From contig DAOTZU010000216.1 in assembly GCA_034433995.1 (NCBI GenBank), positions 1 to 9,408 on the forward strand: a DNA stretch of 9,408 bases. Direction: 5' to 3'. Source of the stretch: DAOTZU01 sp034433995. Its GTDB lineage: Bacteria; Chloroflexota; Anaerolineae; UBA1429. The position numbers and the translations under genes were made by a program. The notes under the pieces are model-generated. The model was not told the origin of the DNA. It did not search any database and was given only the letters and a program-made list of their open reading frames with translations. Positions 1 through 5,638 of the stretch are shown in pieces (within the stretch, counting starts at the first letter, position 1; every line of letters begins with the position of its first letter).

Positions 1-2
1 CC

Positions 3-2078
3 ACGATGCTCCAGCGGGTAGAGCAGGAACCCACCCCCCTGCAGCGCCGCCTGGACCAACTGGGGCGGGTGCTGGGCATCGGCGCGCTGGTTGTCTGCGC
101 CCTGGTGTTCCTGGAGGGCCTCTTGAGCGGCGCGGCCCCGGTGGAGATGTTCCTCATCGCCGTGAGCCTGGCCGTGGCCGCCGTGCCCGAGGGCTTGCCG
201 GCCGTTGTGACCGTGACCTTGGCCCTGGGGATGCGCGAGATGATCCGCCGCCACGCCCTGATCCGTCGCTTGGCCTCCGTCGAGACCCTCGGCTCCACCA
301 CCGTCATTTGTGCCGACAAGACGGGCACCCTGACCCAAAACGTGATGACCGTGACCCGTATCTGGGCCGATGGCCTCACCATCCAGGTGACCGATGAGCA
401 AGGCGACGGAGCCTTTCGTCTAGACGGGCAGCCTATCAACTTGAGGGATTATCCCGCGGCGGCGACAGCCCTCTGGGTGGCTACGCTGGCCAACGACGCG
501 GTGATGGAGAGAACTCTAAACGCAGCCAACGGCTATCGCCTGGTGGGCGACCCCACCGAGACGGCCTTGCTGGTCGCCGCAGCCAAGGTCGGGACGAGCC
601 GCGAGGAGCTGGAGAGCGCTTACCCGCGCATCGGCGAGGTGCCCTTTGATTCCAGCCGCAAGCGCATGACCACCGTACATCGCGTTGTTGCGCCAGAGCC
701 GGAGGATATCAGCCCCTTCTACGGTGCGACGGCCAAGGGCTGGGAGGTGGCCGTCAGCAAGGGCGCGGCCGACATCCTCCTGGACCTGTGTACCCATTAC
801 CAAACCATGCAAGGCGAGCGACGAGAGCTCACCGAGGAGGTGAGGGCCAGGATCTTGCAGGCCAACCGAGCTTTATCTGAGGGGGCCTTGCGCGTCTTGG
901 GATTGGCCTACCGGGTAAAGCCGGAGGGCTTTGAGAGGCGAGAACCCAAAGAGATAGAGCGCGAACTCACGTTCGTGGGCCTGGTGGGGATGATAGATCC
1001 TCCGCGCCCGGAGGTCAAACCGGCCCTGGGTTTAGCGCGGCGGGCCGGGATTCGCACCGTGATGATCACCGGTGACTACCCCCAGACGGCGCGGGCCATT
1101 GCTCAGGAGATCGGGCTGATCGGCCCCGACGATCGGGTATGTTCTGGGAGCGAGCTAGGGGCGATGGGCGATGTGGAGCTGGAGCGCGAGGTGCGCACGA
1201 CGCAGGTCTATGCGCGGGTCTCGCCCGAGCACAAGATGCGCATCGTAGAAGCGCTGCAGCGCAACGGGCAGATCGTGGCCATGACCGGCGATGGCGTGAA
1301 CGACGCCCCGGCGCTCAAGCGGGCCGATATCGGCGTGGCCATGGGCATCGCCGGGACCGATGTGGCCAAAGAGGCCGCCGATATGGTCCTGACCGACGAC
1401 AATTATGCCAGCATCGTTGCCGCCGTGGAACAGGGGCGGATCATCTATGCCAACATCCGCAAATTCGTCTATTACCTGCTCTCCTGCAACGTCGCCGAGA
1501 TCATGGTGATCTTTTTGGCCATCTTGGCCAACCTCTCCTCTCCGCTTACAGCCATCCAGTTGTTGTGGCTGAACCTGATCACCGATGGGGCCCCGGCTCT
1601 GGCGCTGGGAATAGAAAAGGGCGAGCCAGATATCATGGATCGGCCCCCCCGCCCACCCCAAGAGCCGGTCATCAATCGGCCCATGTGGGCGGGCATCGCC
1701 GTGCAGACGGCGGCCATCACCGCGGCCGTCTTGGGGGCCTATCTCTGGGGACTGCGCCGCTTCGCCGATATCCCAACGATGGCCCATACGATGGCCTTTG
1801 TGACTCTATCCGGCTCAGAACTGTTGCGCGCTTTTACGGCGCGCTCCGAGCGCCGCTCCCTGTTTGAGATCGGCCTTCTTAGTAATAAATACATGTTTTA
1901 TGCGGTTGCGGCTTCACTGGTCTTACTTTTGGCCGTCGTTTACATTCCCTTCTTGCAGCCGGTCTTTAACACCACGTCCCTTGGCTGGGCGCAGTGGGAG
2001 ATCATCCTGCCCTTGTTGCTCGTGCCCTCGGTAGTGGCCGAACTGCATAAATGGGTCATGAGGACGAGGACACACTAA
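3..2078 (+). CDS. P2-type (SERCA-like) Ca2+-transporting ATPase, C-terminal 690 residues, cut by the left edge
   Basis: Integral membrane pump that uses ATP to export a divalent cation, most likely Ca2+. The reading frame is open from the window edge. The Met at base 6 is internal, because the text around it matches the linker after the actuator domain, so the A domain and first membrane helices lie upstream. Residues below count from that Met. The phosphorylated Asp is D104 in DKTGTLTQN. The nucleotide-domain KGA Lys is K252, and the hinge TGDGVNDAPA holds D429 and D433. Membrane helix 4 has PEGLP (E62), helix 5 NVAE (N495, E498), helix 6 NLITD (N523, T526, D527), and helix 8 has E605. These match SERCA E309, N768, E771, N796, T799, D800 and E908 with identical spacing inside helices 5 and 6, so both Ca2+ sites look intact. 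Mn2+ is possible. The stop lies 13 bases before sufC. Confidence 0.93.
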   Translation, partial: TMLQRVEQEPTPLQRRLDQLGRVLGIGALVVCALVFLEGLLSGAAPVEMFLIAVSLAVAAVPEGLPAVVTVTLALGMREMIRRHALIRRLASVETLGSTTVICADKTGTLTQNVMTVTRIWADGLTIQVTDEQGDGAFRLDGQPINLRDYPAAATALWVATLANDAVMERTLNAANGYRLVGDPTETALLVAAAKVGTSREELESAYPRIGEVPFDSSRKRMTTVHRVVAPEPEDISPFYGATAKGWEVAVSKGAADILLDLCTHYQTMQGERRELTEEVRARILQANRALSEGALRVLGLAYRVKPEGFERREPKEIERELTFVGLVGMIDPPRPEVKPALGLARRAGIRTVMITGDYPQTARAIAQEIGLIGPDDRVCSGSELGAMGDVELEREVRTTQVYARVSPEHKMRIVEALQRNGQIVAMTGDGVNDAPALKRADIGVAMGIAGTDVAKEAADMVLTDDNYASIVAAVEQGRIIYANIRKFVYYLLSCNVAEIMVIFLAILANLSSPLTAIQLLWLNLITDGAPALALGIEKGEPDIMDRPPRPPQEPVINRPMWAGIAVQTAAITAAVLGAYLWGLRRFADIPTMAHTMAFVTLSGSELLRAFTARSERRSLFEIGLLSNKYMFYAVAASLVLLLAVVYIPFLQPVFNTTSLGWAQWEIILPLLLVPSVVAELHKWVMRTRTH
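1864..1891 (+). promoter_or_regulatory. Possible weak internal promoter in the 3' end of the ATPase gene
   Basis: An AT-rich island stands out in GC-rich coding DNA. TTGAGA (1864-1869) is followed after 16 bases by TAAATA (1886-1891). The -35 element matches the consensus at 5 of 6 bases and the -10 at only 3 of 6. It lies about 200 bases ahead of the sufC-like gene, whose 13-base upstream gap has no room for a promoter. The bases also encode ATPase residues, so this may be chance. Confidence 0.15.
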
Positions 2079-2091
2079 AAGAAAGAAGTCT

Positions 2092-2835
2092 ATGGAAAAC
2101 GGATTAATTCTTCAGATCGTTGATTTATGGGTTGCGCGCGAGGGCCGGCAAATCCTGCGGGGGGTAAACCTCGCGGTCAGCCGCCAGAGCGTCCACGCCG
2201 TTTTAGGTTTGAACGGTTCAGGCAAGAGCACCTTGGCCTACGCGCTGATGGGCTCGGCAGGGTACGTGCCGCTTCGAGGGCAGATTCTCTTTGAAGGTCA
2301 AGACATTACGCGGCACAGTATCAGCGAGCGCGGCAAGCTGGGCATCACCCTCGCCTGGCAGGAGCCGGCGCGTTTTGAGGGCTTGACGGTGGAGCGATAC
2401 CTGAGCCTGGGGCAACGCCAACCGGACATCCAGCGCGTGCGAGCGGCGCTCGAGGCCGTGAATTTGGATGCGAGTTACCTGCGGCGATTCGTTGACGAAT
2501 CGCTCTCGGGGGGCGAGCGCAAACGGATCGAGTTGGCGGCAGTCTATGCCATGGCACCCAAGTTGGCGATCTTGGATGAACCCGACTCGGGGATCGACAC
2601 CTTGAGCCTGGCAGATATCGCCCGATTGATTCATCGCCTGGCCGAGGAAGGATCCACCGTGTTGCTCATCAGCCATCGCGATGAGGTGGTGGCCATCGCC
2701 GATACGGCCTCGTTGATCTGCGAAGGGCAGATCGTGCAAACCGGCAACCCCGACAAAGTGTGTGACCGCTACGCCCGTTGCTGTCGCCCTTGCGACCGGG
2801 CCGAGCGCGTGGAAGAAGAGGTTGCATATGAGTGA
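2092..2835 (+). CDS. sufC: SufC-like Fe-S cluster assembly ATPase
   Basis: Cytoplasmic ABC-type ATPase that powers Fe-S cluster assembly on a SufB-type scaffold. The 247 residues are normal for SufC. Walker A is GLNGSGKST (G39-T47), the signature is LSGGERKR (L138-R145), Walker B is LAILDEPDSGID with D162 and E163, and the switch His is H195 in LISHRDE. The ERK signature and the DEPDSGID Walker B separate SufC from transporter ATPases, and there is no membrane-permease gene beside it. The Shine-Dalgarno is weak and purine-rich (GAAAGAAG, 2081-2088). The stop overlaps the sufB-like start by eight bases, implying translational coupling. An oddity is the C-terminal tail with four cysteines, C224, C230, C231 and C234. 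The absence of sufD, sufS and sufU nearby suggests a minimal SufBC (SMS-like) system, but those genes may lie elsewhere. Confidence 0.9.
   Translation: MENGLILQIVDLWVAREGRQILRGVNLAVSRQSVHAVLGLNGSGKSTLAYALMGSAGYVPLRGQILFEGQDITRHSISERGKLGITLAWQEPARFEGLTVERYLSLGQRQPDIQRVRAALEAVNLDASYLRRFVDESLSGGERKRIELAAVYAMAPKLAILDEPDSGIDTLSLADIARLIHRLAEEGSTVLLISHRDEVVAIADTASLICEGQIVQTGNPDKVCDRYARCCRPCDRAERVEEEVAYE
2816..2821 (+). promoter_or_regulatory. Ribosome binding site of the sufB-like gene
   Basis: AAGAGG sits six bases before the ATG at 2828, inside the end of sufC. It favours that ATG over in-frame upstream candidates from 2762, which would put extra residues with no SufB character on the protein. 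Confidence 0.6.
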
Positions 2836-3766
2836 CTTTGAGCAGATCTTGCGGGCCTATGAGGAATCGGGCGGCAATCCTCAGTTTCTTAAATCGCCCA
2901 AGGTGGCGAGCCTGGTGGTCAGCGAGAATCAGGTGCTCGGCGCCAACAGCATCCCTGGGCTCACCATGACTGCTGAGCAGTTGCCAGATGGGGTCAAGGC
3001 CCACGTCGTCGTCGAGCCCGGAACGCAAGTGGGACTGCCGGTGCACCTGTGCTTTGGCGTGCTCCCGGCGGAGGGGGTGCAGCGCATCGTCTCGATATTC
3101 GAGATCGGTGCGGGGGCGAGCGTCGAGTTCATCGCGCATTGTACCTTCCCGAACGCCACCCATGTGCAGCATATCATGGAGGGCACGATCCACGTGGGTG
3201 AAGGGGCTACCATGCGCTACAAGGAGACCCATTATCACGGCCAGACGGGCGGCGTGGAGGTGTTGCCCAAGGCGCGGGTCGCTGTGGACAAGGGCGGACG
3301 CTATTCTTCTGCCTTTGGGTTGAGCCGGGGTCGGGCGGGCAAGGTGGATTTCGATTATGAGGTGGATGTCGCCGAGGACGGCGTGGCCGAGTTGGATGCC
3401 AAGGTGATGGGCTACGGCGATGACGAGATCATTGTGCGGGAGACGATTCGCCTGAACGGAGCACGGGCGCGGGGGCTGGCCAAGTCGCGCATCGCCGTGC
3501 GAGACCGGGCGCGCAGCGAGGTCTTTGGCACCACGGAGGGCAACGCTCCCTTGGCGCGCGGCCACGTGGATTGTGTGGAGATCGTGCGTGACCAGGCCAT
3601 CGCCCGGGCGACGCCCATCGTGCGCGTCACCAACGACCAGGCTCAGGTGACCCACGAGGCAGCGATCGGTACCGTGGACAAGAAACAACTGGAGACGCTC
3701 ATGGCGCGCGGTCTGGACGAAGAAGTCGCCGTGGATGTCATCGTGCGTGGTATGTTGGGAGAGTGA
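2828..3766 (+). CDS. sufB: Short SufB/SufD-family Fe-S cluster scaffold
   Basis: Predicted scaffold on which Fe-S clusters are built, working with the SufC-like ATPase encoded just upstream. The protein has 312 residues, against about 495 for Escherichia coli SufB. It consists essentially of the beta-helix core and the C-terminal SufC-binding region and lacks the long N-terminal part. C249 (in HVDC), H276 and E277 (in THEA) align with E. coli SufB C405, H433 and E434, the residues tied to cluster assembly. Spacing from Cys to Glu is 28 here and 29 in E. coli. Keeping all three argues for SufB rather than SufD function. The C-terminal MARGLDEEVAVDVIVRG matches the family helix that docks SufC. 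The size resembles short archaeal and deep-branching bacterial SufB-like proteins (SmsB in the SMS scheme). The start overlaps the sufC stop. Confidence 0.88.
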   Translation: MSDFEQILRAYEESGGNPQFLKSPKVASLVVSENQVLGANSIPGLTMTAEQLPDGVKAHVVVEPGTQVGLPVHLCFGVLPAEGVQRIVSIFEIGAGASVEFIAHCTFPNATHVQHIMEGTIHVGEGATMRYKETHYHGQTGGVEVLPKARVAVDKGGRYSSAFGLSRGRAGKVDFDYEVDVAEDGVAELDAKVMGYGDDEIIVRETIRLNGARARGLAKSRIAVRDRARSEVFGTTEGNAPLARGHVDCVEIVRDQAIARATPIVRVTNDQAQVTHEAAIGTVDKKQLETLMARGLDEEVAVDVIVRGMLGE

Positions 3767-3778
3767 GCCAAAGCGGCC

Positions 3779-3784
3779 AAGGAG
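3779..3784 (+). promoter_or_regulatory. Ribosome binding site that fixes the cfa start
   Basis: AAGGAG lies eight bases before the ATG at 3793. A GTG at 3763 in the same frame overlaps the previous stop, but it has no such site and would add ten residues without family character. Confidence 0.7.
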
Positions 3785-3792
3785 ATGGAACC

Positions 3793-5091
3793 ATGTCCAG
3801 ACCATCTTTTACACCGGAGGCGCTAACCCGCGCGTTGCTCGAGGCCCTTTTGGGCCAGGTCACCACGTTCAATGTGCGTCTGTGGGATGGCACCTATTGG
3901 CCCGACGACACTCCTCGCCGGGCCACCCTGGTGCTCAAACATCCCGGAGCCCTGCGGGCCATGTTCTTGCCTGGCGACGAAGTGACTTTGGGTGAGGCTT
4001 ATCTCTATGACGATTTCGATATCGAGGGTAACCTGGAGACCATCTATGGCGCTGCCGAGAGGTTGGCCCTTGATCCTCCTTCCTGGCCACAACGGTTGCG
4101 CCTGATGCGCTGGCTCTGGCTTTTGCCCCAGGAAAGCCGCCGCGCGACCGCCCTGAGGCAACTGGCCGCCGACGCCCGTGGCCGGGCTCAAGTCAGCGGG
4201 CGCAAGCACTCCCTGGCGCGCGACCGTCAGGCAGTGACCTATCATTATGACGTATCCAATGACTTTTACCGTCTCTGGCTGGATCCGCTTATGGTCTACT
4301 CCTGTGCCTATTTCCAGTCTGAGGATGAAGACCTGGCGCCAGCCCAGGAGCGCAAGCTCGATTATATTTGTCGCAAGCTGCGGCTCAAGCCCGGGCAGAG
4401 GCTGCTCGATATTGGCTGCGGCTGGGGCGGCCTGGTGCTGCATGCGGCACGCGCTTATGGTGTGGACGCGACGGGCATCACCCTTAGCCAGCCCCAGGCT
4501 GACTTGGCCCAAGAGCGCATCCGTGCCGAGGGCCTGGGCGAACGCTGCCGCGTTTTGGTGCGCGATTATCGACAGATGCGCGATCGTGAAGCGTACGATG
4601 TCTTGGTCAGCGTGGGGATGTTTGAGCACGTTGGCGCGGCCAAACTGCCCGCTTACTTTGCGCAAGCCTGGGGGCTGCTCAAGCCTGGCGGCGTGTTCCT
4701 GAACCACGGCATCGCCAGGCGCGGCAGCGACGCGCCAAAGCGGGGCAAAAGCTTTTCCAACACCTATGTTTTCCCCGATGGTGAGCTGGTGCCCATCCAT
4801 ATCACACTCCAAGCCGCGGAAAAGGCCGGTTTTGAAGTGCGCGATGTCGAGAGCCTGCGCGAACATTACGCCTTGACCCTGCGTCACTGGGTGCGTCGCT
4901 TGGAGACCCACCATGAGCAAGCGCTGCAATATGTTAACGAACCCACCTATCGGGTGTGGCGCTTGTTCATGTCTGGCTCGGCCTATGGCTTTACCACCGG
5001 ACGCTTGAACCTCTATCAGACGCTGCTGGTCAAGCCTGACAAAGGCGGGGTTAGTCACTTCCCGCTCACCCGGAGCGATTGGTACACCTGA
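3793..5091 (+). CDS. cfa: Cyclopropane-fatty-acyl-phospholipid synthase family methyltransferase
   Basis: SAM-dependent enzyme predicted to methylenate or methylate unsaturated acyl chains of membrane phospholipids at the inner membrane surface. The 432 residues hold a CFA N-terminal domain (about 1-130) followed by a Rossmann methyltransferase domain. The SAM loop is LDIGCGWGG (L205 onward). Residues equivalent to the E. coli bicarbonate-site ligands are present: C171 in YSCAYF (E. coli C139), E278 in GMFEHVG (E239), the His of FLNHGIA (H266) and the Tyr of HYALTL (Y317). The position of E. coli C354 is a Ser (S396 in MSGSAYGF); that Cys is, as I recall, not essential. A relative making branched methyl or cyclopropane lipids, or a methyltransferase for another lipid, cannot be excluded. 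It begins 26 bases after sufB. Confidence 0.9.
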   Translation: MSRPSFTPEALTRALLEALLGQVTTFNVRLWDGTYWPDDTPRRATLVLKHPGALRAMFLPGDEVTLGEAYLYDDFDIEGNLETIYGAAERLALDPPSWPQRLRLMRWLWLLPQESRRATALRQLAADARGRAQVSGRKHSLARDRQAVTYHYDVSNDFYRLWLDPLMVYSCAYFQSEDEDLAPAQERKLDYICRKLRLKPGQRLLDIGCGWGGLVLHAARAYGVDATGITLSQPQADLAQERIRAEGLGERCRVLVRDYRQMRDREAYDVLVSVGMFEHVGAAKLPAYFAQAWGLLKPGGVFLNHGIARRGSDAPKRGKSFSNTYVFPDGELVPIHITLQAAEKAGFEVRDVESLREHYALTLRHWVRRLETHHEQALQYVNEPTYRVWRLFMSGSAYGFTTGRLNLYQTLLVKPDKGGVSHFPLTRSDWYT

Positions 5092-5173
5092 AACAAGACA
5101 AGCAAGGAATCGGGAGGCGAGGCGCGTTATCCCGTGCTTTGCTCCCATCAGCCAACGGATACGGAAGGGCAAA
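5092..5173 (+). other. Intergenic gap with an imperfect hairpin before the ferredoxin/AOR genes
   Basis: This 82-base gap is the longest in the window. AGCAA (5101-5105) pairs with TTGCT (5139-5143) and CGGGA (5111-5115) pairs with TCCCG (5130-5134), with an internal loop between the stems and a 14-base apical loop. No U-tract follows, so it does not look like an intrinsic terminator. It could be a leader or processing structure of the downstream redox operon. No clear -35/-10 promoter was seen. GGAAGG (5163-5168) is the ribosome binding site for the ferredoxin gene. Confidence 0.35.
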
Positions 5174-5638
5174 ATGGCCAAACGTTTAGCTGTGGTAGAT
5201 GCCGATAGTTGTGTAGGCTGTCAAGCTTGCATGTTCGCCTGTGCGCGTAGGCAGGGCGTTGCTGGGTTGGCCCTCGCACGGATCAGCGTGCATTCCGCTG
5301 GCGGGTTCGAGAACGGTTTTGAGGTTTCCGTTTGCCGCGCCTGCGCGGACCCTCCCTGTGCCCGGGTGTGTCCTACCGATGCGCTCCTCGTGCGCGAAGG
5401 CGGAGGCGTCAAGCTGCGTCCCGACTTGTGCATCGGCTGCCAAAGTTGTCAGCAGGCATGTCCCTTTAATGCGATCTTTTGGGATGCGGCAGTGAACAAG
5501 CCCCTGATCTGCCTGTACTGCGGCTATTGCGTCGATTTTTGCCTCTATGATGTCATTCGTCTGGAAGAGATCGAGGAGAGCCAGCATGCCTCTAGAAGCT
5601 GGTCACTTCTGCGGCCAACCGAACCAAGGCCTATATGA
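5174..5638 (+). CDS. Ferredoxin-like subunit with four [4Fe-4S] clusters, partner of the AOR-family enzyme
   Basis: Predicted electron-transfer subunit of the adjacent AOR-family enzyme. The 154 residues contain exactly sixteen cysteines in four groups: C13, C16, C19, C23; C54, C57, C62, C66; C86, C89, C92, C96; and C113, C116, C119, C123. That is enough for four [4Fe-4S] clusters. The Cx2Cx4Cx3C second group is typical of DmsB/HycB/PhsB-type subunits. There is no signal peptide, so it is cytoplasmic. The order polyferredoxin then AOR is that of AorA-AorB in Aromatoleum and of YdhY-YdhV in E. coli. The start has a good Shine-Dalgarno five bases upstream. The last 53 bases overlap the AOR gene, so the final residues after about 135 are unlikely to be conserved. 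The ultimate electron acceptor is not visible; an FAD subunit like AorC is absent from the window. Confidence 0.88.
   Translation: MAKRLAVVDADSCVGCQACMFACARRQGVAGLALARISVHSAGGFENGFEVSVCRACADPPCARVCPTDALLVREGGGVKLRPDLCIGCQSCQQACPFNAIFWDAAVNKPLICLYCGYCVDFCLYDVIRLEEIEESQHASRSWSLLRPTEPRPI
5573..5578 (+). promoter_or_regulatory. Ribosome binding site that fixes the AOR start
   Basis: GAGGAG inside the ferredoxin gene lies seven bases before the ATG at 5586. It favours that start over the ATGs at 5547 and 5550, which lack one. It implies translational coupling of the two subunits. Confidence 0.65.

Noticed and set aside
1139..1867. 242-codon + strand frame inside the ATPase gene
   Set aside because: Shifted frame of the P-type ATPase; the translation is low-complexity Gly/Arg text without motifs.
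3763..3792. GTG start at 3763 for the cfa gene
   Set aside because: It lacks a ribosome binding site, while ATG 3793 has AAGGAG at good spacing; the ten extra residues show no family similarity.
2669..3805. 378-codon open frame on the - strand opposite the sufB-like gene
   Set aside because: It covers the conserved C249/H276/E277 scaffold gene and its Arg/His-rich translation has no recognisable domain.
3823..5181. 452-codon open frame on the - strand opposite the cfa gene
   Set aside because: It mirrors a well-supported CFA synthase and shows no family motif; long antisense frames are expected in GC-rich coding DNA.
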